Shown here: one piece after another, positions 20,167-32,808 of the stretch
How the letters are laid out: each line of letters opens with the position of its first letter
How positions within the stretch are numbered: position 1 is the stretch's first letter
NCBI GenBank assembly: GCA_019321725.1
Contig: CM033118.1
Location: forward strand, 9,450,071-9,514,070
Source: Paulownia fortunei
Lineage: Eukaryota > Streptophyta > Magnoliopsida > Lamiales > Paulowniaceae
Length of the DNA stretch: 64,000 nucleotides
Direction: 5' to 3'
Translations under genes and position numbers: made by a program
Notes under the pieces: generated by a model
What the model was told of the DNA's origin: nothing
The model's database searches: none
Seen by the model: only the letters and a program-made list of their open reading frames with translations

Positions 20167-23100
20167 CTGGAGAAACAAAAGAAAGACTTTTGTATACTTT
20201 CAAGCCAATAACTGTTGAACCTTGATTTCTTCAACTCCTCACACTAATATCATTCACAAAACATCAAACTCCAGATAATGAGACAAAACCAGCAAAACAT
20301 TGAGATGTATTTAGAAGTGAGGAAACACAACAGATCTATTGAGGATACAAGCTAAAATACACAAACATGTAGACAAACTAACAGATGGATTAAATATATG
20401 GAAGGATCTCTGCAAAAAAGGCTCAACCATCACAACTATCAATCGGGCTATGTGATCATATATTGTCAAAGATGCCAACGAAACAATAAGGATAAAACGA
20501 ATGTTACAACACATATCTTTATTCTAGGGACTATGGACATAAAACCCGATAAACTCCAAAATGTAGTAATATTGGGAAAGACAAAAATCAAAAGGCAGGT
20601 GGCAAAATTAAAAGGTTCAACAATAAGCTGGTGTGCTCCTGATTTAGTTTCCAACCATTGTGGGTGGAAGAATTTGTTATGTTCCCAAAGACCTGAATTT
20701 TGAAAAATAAAACAACTACAGGTAGAAGACACCATCAAACTCCCAAATACAAGAAAATAACACTATATCAAGAAAAAAATGTTTGGAGACTATATTAGCG
20801 AACGTAATATGGTGAGTGAAATGCATAATCAAAGCAAATTGATGCTTCTTTTATTCTTTTATTTCTTTCCTTTTTTTTTCTTTGGTTCATTAGATTATTG
20901 TACTTCTGCAGGAAGGAAACTCAATGCATGGAGAACACTAGGGAAATAGGAAACCCTGGATACAAATTATACTATGCAAAATTAAAGTTAGGCAGAACCA
21001 CATATGGAAGATGAGCAATTTAAACTAGAGTAATTCCAACCACTAGCAATGGGGATAGGACAATAGAAACTAAGTTAGGTACTCAAGGCACCATAAGCAA
21101 CATCCAGAATCAAATCAGGAAATTCGTCCAAGTTGTAATTTTTTGGACGATATGGTAGAACTAGAATGTGCTATTCCTATGAGAATAAATTTTTCAATTG
21201 TATGCTGTTTTAATGTACATGTAGGAAAAACTATGAGGTCTCTAATACAGTTCAGCAGGGATTTATTTTTAAAGATAATAAAGATGCTCGGAGACTCGAT
21301 AAAGTATTCTTCGGTTTTCTAAAAGGGTGGACCAACCAGGAGACCAATATACTTCTTCATAGCTAGGACCGATAGATTTGCCATAGGGATTGAAAGGTCA
21401 TTCCAGGAGAAAGTTTACCTCCCAACACATAACTTGGGTTTTCAACCTTTTTTTTTTTCTAATAAACAGTTGAAAGTTAAAAAAGCACGAAGGATCACAA
21501 GAGAAAATGGTAACATTTGAAGATAAAACCAACTGCTTGAGAATAGAATGAATAAGTTGCAGAAGATGGAAAATTTTGTTCTAGGAGAAGCTAAAGAAGC
21601 AAAAACTATCACCAGGAAAAGCAGGTACAGGAAGGACAGCTTTAAAGTAATTTGAAATGGACAACATGTGATAACAGGTGGCAAAGCTAGGGCTGGAGAA
21701 GACCTTAAAATGCATAAAAGGGGAAGAAACGAAGTCAGAAACGCCATCAAAGAGGCGAACTGAAAAAATAAGAAACACCTCATACATATACCTGAATTAT
21801 CTTTTCTGCTTAGATATATCTATGTGGTAAAGCCACAAAGGCCACCAAATAGGCAAATGGGAAGCATATGGAATGCCTCATGAACATTCCTTAACTGTCT
21901 TTCTAATTACGTAAACCTTTATGTGCAAAGCAAGATTCTGAGTCACTATTTCTATTTCATTAGCACATGTTCTTCTATTACTCTGAAATTCATAAATGAA
22001 GTAGTGAAAGGTGGGTTTACCAATACTCTTTCTGAAGTGATGAATACTCCACATATTTCTTAAAAATAGGGCTTTGTCTATTTCTCAAGGTCATAAGCAG
22101 TGTGGAATCACATAAGAACTCTGGAATGGAAATGAAAAGGAGATGTAACTCCATTTTTTTTAGAATCCCTACGCAATCCTAGCAATTAAGAATTGACTGG
22201 TAAGGTCTTGCAATATGAATCATGTAAGCGTCCTGGTTGGCAAGAAGTTCAACAAAACCATTCTTACCAAAACAATAAACATATGTGGACAACGAGTACA
22301 CTCGTCCACATCTAGATAAAAAATAAATTTTGAGTTACACCAAAGTACCCAAGCACTAAATTAATGTCTTCGTATACAGAAGCTAAGTGACTTATTATGA
22401 AACAACAAATTCGAAGATCTATTTGATATACATATTTGGAAGATATGGTTATGCAATCTTAAAATTAGGCTCTCTAGTAGTTTCATTATGATACATGTTG
22501 CACACAAGGGGTTTACTTATTTGTCTACAGGTGGGATATAGTTTCATCTTCTAATGTGATCTGAGTTAAAACATTTATTTTTTTCCATAATCTGCCGAGT
22601 ATTCCTTTCACCTATCTGAACTTAAAACAGGCATCACTCAATGCTGCTTCTCAGGATTTCAAAAGGTTCACAGAATCGTTACTTTCTAAGCTCTACAGGC
22701 TATACGAGTAGCTTTGATAGTTGGCTTGCTGTTCTCGCTTCTCACACCCAACATCCCACCTTGCTCATATTTAGTTTGACATTATCCTTTAAGACAATAT
22801 AAAACCTCCGGCAGTGAAAGATCTGTTACTTTTTGACAGGAAAGAAGATGAGCTGCCATCAGGATGACAAATGAAGCAGACAAAAACCAGAACCTAGTGG
22901 CAGAGCTGAGAGAGATTCTCCACAGAAGTTAAATCATAATCATAATGAAACTGAAAATAGAAATCAAATACAAATAATCACAAGACGAATCTATATGATC
23001 CCAAGCCTAAATGCCTCAAATCAATACAAAAATAAACATCTAGATCCTAATAGAATAAAAGGAAATAAACAGGTAGCCCAAACACAACTAGGAAAGCTAA

Positions 23101-26100
23101 TTAACTAAAAATAACTCATGAACCATAGTGAAAACAACCCCTAATAAAATGGTTTAGGATTTAAGTTAGGTAGCATGAACTAACTCTTTAATTAAGATTA
23201 CCCTCGCTGGCCATTTCAAGCAGAGAAATAACAGAATACCTGGTTAAAATTTCAGTATCCATACCTCAAATCAAACTCAGATTCGCGCCCTGGAGTTGTT
23301 TTTTCTATTACTGGTTTCTCCAAAACTCCACCACCTTTCCCTAGACCAGCAATTGGCATTGTCATCAATGTGCTTCGATTTGCCCATTGTTTATGAAGTG
23401 AGTATCTATCCCCTGTACAGATCAGCAGCATATCTCATCCAGACTCACACTTTAGAGAATCAAGTGACAGGTTTATAACTGCAGTAAACTGGCTAAAGTG
23501 AAAGTTGGAGAATAGAAATTAAAACAAGAGGCTGCCACTTTAGCATAAATGAAAGATAATTTGCAGTAAAAATAAAATAAAATAAAATAAAAGTCCAATA
23601 TCATGATTGCATGTAATAATCAAGTTAACTATAGGAGGTGCCAAAGATCATTGCCAATCAGCTAATCATTATTGCAGACCAATGCTAATGAGACATTCAA
23701 TCTTAACTAAAGCATGACTAACATTTTTCTCAGCATCATGCTTCACTCAAGACAAGCTATCCATAAAAAATTTGAGCCTATCATCTGAAGCCATAACTTG
23801 AGAGCAGTTAGCATACCGTTAGGCCACAACTGAAGATTCATTTTAATACTTCCATTCCGGGGTATGTTCCCTATACGAAAGGACTACAAGCAATGCCTAA
23901 AATAAGTAGCACACATACATTGAACTCTGTAAAGCATTCCCTATATGAAAGAAATTAATAGAGACGAGTAGGTTAACACATACATTCTTGTGGGCTGCAT
24001 AGTGCTGATGCAAAAGAGATTAGTTCAATGACAGGCAAAAGAAATAGAGAACTGAAGATAGGCATATTGGGTTGGATTAAGGTAAAATATACAGTGCGAT
24101 GGGGAAAACCCAAAAAGAAGAAAAAGAAAAATAAAGCACGCATTTACAAGATGAAGCATCAAGCCTTCTTTCTGTTGATTTGAAGCAATTTTGCTGGAAG
24201 TAAGATTTTGGTTTTCACTCATGACTTAAGTGCAATTTTTTAACCAGGATAGGCCAGGCCAAGGCAGAATTGGTGAAAAACTCAATTACTAGAGCATCAG
24301 ACATACCAGGTGCTTTACTATACTGCACAAGGTAGAGAGTCAAATCGAATCATGTTCACTGGACAAGTTTAAGCCTACGTCAGTAACTGGATTGCTAAAA
24401 CAACAGGTTCGGGAACATATGAAAGTTGTTCAAAAAATCCTTTGACATATTTTCCAAACTGTCAGGAAAGGATAATGGAGGGGGCCTCCTTAGACCAGTC
24501 AGGAAACTTTGCAAGTTGGTAGCACAATATATAACAAAAGACAAATCCTTATAAATGTCTGAACAACCAGAGTATCATTTTACAGGTGACAATTTCCAAA
24601 ATCATAATGAAGAACTAGGAAAGTTTATTTCGCAAATGTAACGCCAATATTTTTGTAACTGAAGAGAATGAAAATCCATATATTCTACTGGTTTGAACTG
24701 GTTGCCTTGGAATCGTAGTTTGTTGATAAAACCAGTGGCCTGATCAGCGAAACTGGCGGTCGAAACAATACAGTAATTGCGCAGACAACAAAATGTGCAA
24801 AGGAAAACAACAAGGAAAAATATAATTAAAAATGTTAGACTTGTAACAAGCACAAAAATAAATAAATTAATTGAAATATTTACTTGTCTTCAAGTCTTCA
24901 TCACGTAATTAGTATTTCAGAAGTTTGCTCGGGGACATGAATTTGACAGATATGGATGCAGAAGTCATAACTTTTCCAAGTAGGGTACAATACATACACG
25001 AGATGTTAATTAATCTATAACTATCATGAACATATACACAAGTATCCATGCAAACACAAGCATTTTCCCTTGTTTCTCATAAGTGTGAGTTATGTTATAA
25101 ATCTTGTACTTGACACCAAAAGATATTGCATGTGCCGAATGAAATTAATATGGTCAGGATAGTTCCTTTCTTCTCTCATTACTATTGCTGGACTTTTCGC
25201 AACTATTATAGTTTCAAATTTGTTATACTATGCATAGACAACCATATGATTCTTTTCCATCATATGGGGTACATAACGACATACTATGCATCCTAGAAGT
25301 TCTGATATTTGTTCGAGAGTCGTTTAACATTAAACCAAATGTTGACTTTAGACTTTATTTTCGGAAACTTCGAACAAAGTGTCAAACATGTGCCCATGAG
25401 GAAAGGAGCAAGCTATTTAACTGTCATGCAATAGATTAATGAGTAAAAGTTCAACAGATTTCAAGAGGAATATGTTTCTAGGGTTTCAATTGAACCCGTG
25501 TACATTCAAATTGTGTTATCACGCTGAAAAACTGCAATAAGCTATTGGTACAGCCTGAATGTCATGTAAATAGGAGTACAATTATAAGTGCTTCCCTGAT
25601 GTGTCCAAATAATTAAGTGCTCCCAATGGCTCAATTCAAGATTATGTACTTGAGTTGTTAGCTCAAAGGAAAACCAGAACTGGTGCAATGTTTTTCCTTT
25701 AAAGCTAAAATCATACCAGAACTGGTGCAAGAACTGGTAAAGTGTTTTCTCTGAAGCTAAAATCTTACTCTCGATGACAGAAAAATAAAAACAAACCAAT
25801 CTTTTCTTACATCAGTTCAGAGTGCCACTGTCCTACATGCATTTGGCACATAGCCTCATTAGAGTGTCACGCTTATCAGCCAAAAATATGAATAACTATT
25901 CAGCAAACCATGATTTTTTTTTTTCTTGAGGATGCTGGTTGTTCCCAAGTCCCCTCCAGGTGACTCGAACCATGACGTTATTTCATAATTTGAGAATTTC
26001 TTAGAATAGTAAAGACAACCTGGTCATCTTTATATCTATCCCACACAAAATGCATACATGTCCTTAAAGAAAGATAAGTATATCACATTTCCTTATATTA

Positions 26101-26805
26101 AAAAATTCTACATGTTGCAAAGTGTTTCCAAATAGAAAACTTACTAAGAATAATTTGAATACAAATAAAGGTATAAGTTCAATGAAAATCTTTCATAAGA
26201 CAACTACATATAACAATTAAATAAGTTTAATCCACTTAAAAATTTAGTTCTCTTCAACTTTAATTTTTTTGGATCTAATATAATAAAGATTTATGCCAAT
26301 TATCCAAAATTCCCATCTTACACTCAAGAATACATTAAATAAGCAGAGGATACTAGGCCTCCTTTCTATAACATTTCCAACGATAGTCTATCATGTACTT
26401 GAATGTTATTTGGCTTTCTATAGTAACTTCTTGTCTCTTTTTGTTAGCCCATTTGACATGATGGCCAAGAATAGAGTTTCCTAATAAAAAATTGGACTTC
26501 TTCACAAGTTAAAAAACTCCAGTTCACGTCGAGTTCCAAGTAACATATATATAGTAGAATTTGATAACAGACCAAACGAAAGGAAGTAAATTCAAATGAA
26601 ACAATAACTAAAATACCCCAAAAAAAAAATTAAGAAGCAACTAATCATCACATAATAATTCAAAAGAAAAACACACACACACATAATTCCAAGAAAGACT
26701 GAAAAGAACTGAGTCAAGAAAGAGCAGAAATTAATTACCAGATGTTGGGTGGAAGATTTGATTAGGGGAAAGAGCCACTCGTCCGCAACTAATGACAGTC
26801 TCCAT
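19905..26805 (-). CDS. CLPS1: CLPS1: chloroplast ClpS-type N-recognin (three exons)
   Basis: CLPS1 binds proteins with certain N-terminal residues in the chloroplast stroma and hands them to the ClpC/ClpP protease. Exons on the minus strand are 26739-26805, 23265-23412 and 19905-20166. All four splice sites are GT/AG, and phases 1 and 2 match at both junctions, giving 477 bases (158 residues plus stop). Exon 1 gives METVISCGRVALSP, a transit-peptide-like start. Exon 2 carries GKGGGVLEKP and EKTTPGRESEFDL. Exon 3 carries the ClpS fold with PPYRVLLHNDNYNKREYVV and EAHYNG, holding the N-degron pocket residues, and ends SIEPASGGC. Length is normal for the plant protein. The introns are about 3.1 kb and 3.3 kb, longer than usual. 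No disabling change is seen. Confidence 0.95.
23265..23412 (-). CDS. CLPS1: CLPS1 exon 2
   Basis: 148 bases between acceptor TGTACAG/GG and donor GAG/GTATGG. It encodes residues 23-72, including GLGKGGGVLEKP and the TTPGRESEFDL stretch that is strongly conserved in plant CLPS1 ahead of the ClpS core. Confidence 0.95.
26739..26805 (-). CDS. CLPS1: CLPS1 exon 1 (start codon and transit peptide)
   Basis: ATG at 26805, in the CAAATGGAG context. It encodes 22 residues plus one base of Gly23 and ends at the donor CTG/GTAATT. The composition (Ser, Arg, Val, few acids) fits a plastid transit peptide. A short 5' leader with GTGTGTGTGCGTGTGG and GGGGGAGAG tracts lies just above, at 26815-26870. Confidence 0.92.
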
Positions 26806-26869
26806 TTGCCCAGCGCTCTCTCACCAGTCTCTCCCCCGACCACACGCACACACACCCTGACTATGTGTA

Positions 26870-28792
26870 TTGTGTTCAAATGAGAAAACAATAAAAATAA
26901 AAAATAAAAACTGACGGCTCTCGTAAATAACAAGAATAGTACAATAAATAAGAAATAGTTGGTATTAATTTATAACCTTGTTTTCTGAATTTCCTTACAA
27001 AATCTGTTCAAACGAAATTCTTCCACTGAGATTAATTTTCTCCTGTGTTTTTTCATATAAAACGCTTTTGAAGAAACGAACACGATTTTTCCGCATAAAG
27101 CGTGACATGACGGTCGTTTTCAAGGAAGACGAGTTGGACTTGCAATTTTGAGGAGCGAGTGATTGAGAAAATTTTCCAAAAAAATGAGATATGTTTTGCA
27201 TATCTAATATTATTGAAATAATTATAAAATGATTCATTATACTCAATCTTTGTTATTTTAAAATCAAATATAAAAACAAAGCATAAACTAAAAATAAAAA
27301 TTTTATATTCTAGATATAATGTTATCTTGCTTATTGTAATTTTAATTTATGTTCAACAACTTTACCTAATAAATCTTCAACATTTTAATAGATAAAACCT
27401 AATTATTTTATTTGAAAAACAAAATGAGCTGAATAGCAGTCCAACGTTGGTAAAAATCTCAGTGTAATTAAGCAAACGCCTCGGTACAAATGTCTCACTT
27501 AGTAATTTAAAATTGATCAAAGTGGCCGAAAACAATTGGATCACATTATAAATGTGAAAAATGGCAACAAGAAATTATAATAATTTTCATAAAAATAGAG
27601 AATCAGTATAAAAAAATTATAATTATGTGAACAATGTTAATAGTACGATTGAAAAGATTGTAAAAAAAAAGGTAAATTTATATTAATAAATAGTCGTTGA
27701 TCTCATGGAAGATCTTCAAGTGAGAAAAGATTATATTCTTTTTGTATTTTTATCTTTAATTAAATGATGCAACATATAATATCTTTAGAAATGCAAATAT
27801 AGACAATATCACATCAACTAAATATATATATATAGGTTCATATAGGTTCCAGAATGTACGTTGCATTGCAATTATAAAATTTAAAAAAACACAAAATTAT
27901 AATGGTTATAATAATTTTGCTTATCCTATTGCTATTACGATTGATTGATTTTGTAAAATAAATTTGTGTGTAGGAAAAGTTTATAAATTTCACCTCAAGT
28001 TTCTAGTTGATTGCAGCAGACTGTGAAAAAAATTCAAATCATTATCTACATCATATTATTGAAATTGAGAGTTTCTCTATCTCCAAAATCTTATTTGATT
28101 AATTTAAGACACGAATCATAATTAATCACAAATCTAAAATCCCTTCATAATCTTGGTATCGATTTGACAAATTAAAGAACTCAAAGTGAATTTTGTATAA
28201 AATTAATCCCATTTTTAAGGATAGAATAGACATTTTTGCCAATGGTTTGGGTCTTAGGTTTTGTTAGATTATTGAATTTTACCTTTTGACGGAATTCAAA
28301 TTTACCCAAAAATTCAAAATAAAATTGAGGTATGTAATATCAAGCGGGCCAAAACTAAGATAAAATAGTGTTATTTGGGCCAATCTAGACCAATTTGCCA
28401 AAGTAAATATTGCTTTTGTGTATAGATAGTCAAGTGTATAGTAGAACAAAGAACACAACAATCAAAAGACATGAAACAAAAGGGAGAGAGGGACAAAAAC
28501 TGAAAGGGCCGAGAATTGCACTTGTGAAAACGTGCTCAATTTTGTCCCTTAGGGGTTTTTATACCTTTCTTGATCCATCCTTATTCCTATTCCATGTAAT
28601 ATTCCATCTCCATATATTATTTTTCTAACACTTACAGGAGATTAATGGGTTATTAATGGGTTATGGGGTAGTTCCCATAACTCATCCAACTTACTTTTTT
28701 CTCCTTGTACTATTAGAAATTTTCATCATTTAGTTTGTAACATATTTTGATGCTATCAAACTCATACCATTGGACCTAGAACTCAAATTAAA
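26870..28792. other. CLPS1 upstream region; no gene seen
   Basis: AT-rich DNA that would contain the CLPS1 promoter. On the minus strand, AAAAATAAAAACTGACGG (complement at 26895-26920) lies about 100 bases above the ATG, with A/T-rich stretches that could serve as a TATA region. No conserved reading frame was found. Confidence 0.45.
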
Positions 28793-29325
28793 GGTAAATG
28801 ATACTTCACCTAATTTTAGCACTTTACCCCTTAAATATAACTTAAAATACTTTACCCTCCTCAACTTACATTCATTATAGAACTCCACCCTCTCACCCCC
28901 CTCCCCCCAAAGATTTTTTAGATTAATTTTACACTAGAAAGCTCTTCATCAGCCCCACGTGTATCTTTTCCCCTTCTTTTCGCTCAAAACCCAAGTAAAA
29001 GGCTTCATAATCACTTGGCATATTTTTCATACTGCGACTAATATCGTGACAGAAAAAGTACCACCATTTGCCATGCTTTCACCATGACAATAACAGAAAA
29101 ATTATATAAAGTTTTTTGTTTGGCTTTTGAGCATGAAAGATGGGGAAGAGATGCAAGACGACATTGATGAAAAGCTTTTCGGTGAAAATTTGGTTTGAAA
29201 ATGCTATTATGAGGAAAGTACTATAATAAATATAAGTTGATAGGGTAAAATACTTTTAAGTTATTTTTGAGGATAAAGTGCTAAAATAGTGAAATTTGAG
29301 GAGGTTGAAGTGTCATTTATCCTGA
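28793..29325. mobile_element. Inverted-repeat element (MITE-like)
   Basis: 28793-28885 and 29216-29325 are inverted copies: GGTAAATGATACTTCACC on the left, and the complement of GATAAATGACACTTCAACC on the right, then TAGCACTTTA and ATACTTTACCC in both arms. The interior has no coding capacity. No target duplication was recognised, so the family is left open. Confidence 0.6.
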
Positions 29326-30051
29326 GATTGATTAAATTCGGTTAATTGATGCCATCAATTAATTCATTATTTAAATTAATTAAGGCTCATATATTTAATT
29401 AAAATTATTTAATTGTTTCAAATAGACTTTTTCTAATTCCATTATGTCTAATTAATATAATATGTCTAATTAATATAATATTAAATTAATTAAGTTCAAT
29501 AAATTATTCTTTAATTAATTTACTTTAATCTAATAATTGAATTATTTTTGCTCAAAAGAAATAGACTTATCTAAGTTAATGTGTGAGCCTTTAGGTTCAT
29601 CAATAAGCTAATACTATAGTGACTTAATAGAACAATTACTATTATTTTAATTAGTTAATTCAATTAATTAATCGTTTTAAAATTAATTAACTTCTTCATT
29701 TCTAAAATCTAGCAATCATGGTTAACATATAGCAACATACCTTGAAAATCTAGATATATGTAAAGTAGTGAATATTTTCAATTACGAAATGTAAGTAAGA
29801 TCTTTCCATCAACTAATCTATCAAATAAACTTAGGTGTGGATTATTAAATCAAACCTAAGTAATCTAATAACCATGTGTTCTTTCCTAATTATTTGACTT
29901 AAAGATAAAATTAGAAAATTCTTTTTTCAACTTTTGTCCAACCCTAGCTAAGAATTTCCTAATCAAGAACCACAAAAATATAGAAAATTATTATATTCAT
30001 CTTGATAGGTGATGAATTTTTTATTGATCATAATTAAATTGAACCTAACTC
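29326..30051. other. AT-rich spacer
   Basis: Many AATTAATTAA-type runs and a 20-base direct duplication near 29448-29480 (TATGTCTAATTAATATAATA). No gene is visible. It ends where the retroelement array begins, in a T-run. Confidence 0.5.
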
Positions 30052-30779
30052 CATTTTTTTTTGTATTTTCAGCATTAGCCTGCAAAAATGAGTAAAATAT
30101 CAAAAAACAATCATCATGATATAAAACAACACACTAATAACAAGAAATAAAATAACACGCACGAAAACAAGAAAAGAGAGCTTGGGTTGCCTCCCAAAAA
30201 GCGCTTTGTTTAAAATCTTTAGCTTAACTGTCTTCTTTACTCATACCGAATCTAAAAATAAGTGTTTATCATGCCACATCTTTGTGTGTGCTCTAAGAGT
30301 GTAGGTGATCCTTCCGGATAGGTAAGGCGAGGATGATCCAGAGTAGCATCAAGGGTCTTTTAGACATCAACAAGTATATCCCCAATTACATTGCCAAGGG
30401 TATCTTGAGTCACCTTAGTAGGTCTTGCTTCATCTAGTGCATGCTTTCTGAAATTAAACAATTAAATTGGATTAGTACTTGCATCTAGATCATATAATGT
30501 TATTTCACAAGTAGAGACTCCAATTAAATAGGGGATAATGAAACTCCCTGAATTGGTTAGCACTTGAGGTGGCGTCTCTTACAAGATGACATTACACTTT
30601 TCAATACTTTTGCACTCCTCAATTTATTATTATTGGATAGCTTTGTAATGCTCTATTGGATTGATTTCCGTATCACTAGAGAAGTTTTCTTTATGTTTTT
30701 TAGCGTTAATTTCAGTAGCAAGCTGTTTAATTTAAGTTTCTATTGATTTTATTTGAGTTCCTAAACTTGAAGCTAACTG

Positions 30780-31199
30780 CCCCAATTGAGTCTCAATATT
30801 GTCTATCTTTGCTTCATTCTTATTAAATCGGGCTCTTGTTTTGCCAAAGAAAGTGCTTAGCAAATCTTCCAATGATGCCTTTTTCTAACTCTGGTTATCC
30901 ATAAATGAAGTACTAGTGGATGCCATGGAATCCAATCCTTGAAAAGCTCTATAAGAAGTTCAAGCTGCAAATTGGTTAGAAAGAGAATAAATTTGGGCAG
31001 CAAGTTGTGTAAACGGATCTATCTCAAAAACACCGACAACCTTTTCGATGGAAGACCTCTTGGAAGGCCATTGATAGCTATTAGTATCCATTGTCTCAAA
31101 ACTCTTAGCCTTATGCATACAAATACATATAACCCAATGCAACGCAAGACATTCATCATAATATGGGAAGAAAGTAAAAACAATCCAGACTAAAATCAA
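30780..31199 (-). pseudogene. Athila gag remnant (unit A)
   Basis: Contains NSYQWPSKRSSIEKV, then DPFTQLAAQIYSLSNQFAA. This is the gag region of Athila elements where SLAAQ..SLSNQ repeats usually precede the nucleocapsid, followed by pieces similar to ETQLGQLASSLGA. The frame stops at about 30960. It is joined abnormally to protease sequence, so most of gag is missing. Confidence 0.75.
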
Positions 31200-31240
31200 G
31201 ACTAAGTCATAACAATATTAATACAATTATGATAAAATAA

Positions 31241-31258
31241 TCCCCGACAACGGCGCCA
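31241..31258 (-). other. Primer-binding site, tRNA-Asp type
   Basis: Minus strand TGGCGCCGTTGTCGGGGA, complementary to the 3' end of plant tRNA-Asp with one change. This is the primer used by Athila elements. It lies six bases inside the LTR that starts at 31265. The corresponding sites at 35273, 44141 and 61759 are degenerate. Confidence 0.85.
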
Positions 31259-31264
31259 AAAACT

Positions 31265-32808
31265 TGTTTATGAAATATTTTGCAAACCGCTAGTGCACGG
31301 TGTTAAGTTTTAATATAACATTAAGTTGAGTTGACTATTCACAAGGATTGTTAAAAAAAAAATTGCAGCAAGTATTATAGTTTAAATAGTCCCAATTTTA
31401 TCTTGAAAGTCAAGTGATGATTGATAAACAAAATAGAATCAGATAAAAAAAATACAAAGACAAGAGTGGAGTTCTTAGAAGTAATACAACAAACACCTTA
31501 TGAACAAGAAATTTTAAAGGAATGACTCGCCTATTTATCTCTGATATTCTTTCTTTCAAAACATACCAATTCAAGTCAACAACATATGTAAGTTAAGAAT
31601 TCCTAAGCTCATCAATTTTCTCTCTCGAGTGCCGAATTGATTATGAGTTCTAATATGAATTTCAATATCTCTATAAAAAACTTAAGAATAAAACTCTACA
31701 AAAAAGTTCAATGAATTCTTCTTCAAAACTTCAAAGGTTTCATAAGCTTTTCAACTGTATAATTCCTAGGTTGTGTTATATTTATGATCATGTATAATCT
31801 TTCCTCTCTTGAGTATCGAATCTCATACATCAAACACTCTCAATTAATGGCCAAATAATTAAGATGTAATACTAAACAAGATAATACAAACAAGATGAAT
31901 AACTTGAACTAATATTGTTTGAAATTCAAAACATAGGATCAAATAAGGTTAAATTATCATCGAGAAAAAAATGTTTAGTTCATCATGTAGGAATATAACT
32001 TCAAAAATACAAAAAAAAGAATATGGAAATAGTTCACCAATTTTTAAAGTGAGAGGAATGGTTAAAACTCTCCTTGTCTCTAAGAATAGCTCTCTTCTCA
32101 CCATGAATGACTCATTCTGTCCAGCATGCTTCTTTGTGTCCAAAATAACTTCTCACATCTAAGAATACTTTTGGAGGCTCTTTGGAGTCCTTAAAATCAG
32201 ATAGGAGAAGCCTTAAAGAGGGCTAAAAACCCATTTTGCCACTTTTATCCGCGTGGCAATGTATAGACATTAACACCACAGCTAGATACTGTTTTCAGCC
32301 TATTTAAACCCATTTTTTCTGCATTCTATTCCAAACCGACTTTTGGTGTCCTCACACGAATTGTAGCTCTATGTCTTGGCTTCCCATATGCACTTGAATA
32401 AATGAATTATGACATCTTTGGAGATAGGTATGCCTAAAATACCAAGATATATCATAACAAGAAATTTCAGGCCAGTGCTGACTCTTGAACTCGGTGTTTT
32501 CTCATTGAGATCGACATAATTAGATTTTGTGGTAAACATAGAAGTTATATATATATCTCTTGGCTTTTTATTGGTTTAAGAATCAAGTCAAAGTAATATT
32601 TGACAAAAGAGTTATGATTAAAATACAAAAACTGCCATCAGTTGTACCTCAATTCAAATTCTTCAACATTTCAACCAAGTTTTTGGTTTCTTTCCATTTT
32701 CTTCTCCTTTTGTCATTACGTACAAAATTTCACACTAAATGCCTAAAAAGTAGAAAAAACATGTTAATCAAAAGGTATATGAATTGTTGGTATAAAACCA
32801 ACTTATCA
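31265..32808 (-). repeat. Athila-type LTR 1
   Basis: 1544 bases with TG...CA ends in element orientation (TGATAAGTTGGTTTTATACC... to ...TTTCATAAACA). It has a primer-binding site on its left and a purine tract remnant (complement of AATACCCCAAAACATG) on its right. It serves as 5' LTR of unit A and 3' LTR of unit B. Confidence 0.85.

Larger units (their letters stand above)
30052..31264 (-). mobile_element. Non-autonomous Athila-type unit, internal region A (truncated)
   Basis: Minus-strand order: primer-binding site, gag remnant, protease remnant, conserved 3' noncoding block (complement of CTTGGGTTGCCTCCCAA, 30181). It is cut off in a T-run at about 30052. No RT or integrase is present. Four related internal regions follow in the same orientation. 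Confidence 0.8.

Noticed and set aside
26592..26933. 113-codon frame over CLPS1 exon 1
   Set aside because: A shadow of the 5' end of CLPS1 in another frame; hydrophobic composition comes from T-rich intron sequence.
30960..31193. Plus-strand frames over the gag remnants
   Set aside because: The minus-strand reading matches Athila gag; the plus-strand one is its shadow.
31241..31258. tRNA-Asp gene
   Set aside because: Only the 18 bases complementary to the tRNA 3' end are present, next to an LTR: a primer-binding site.
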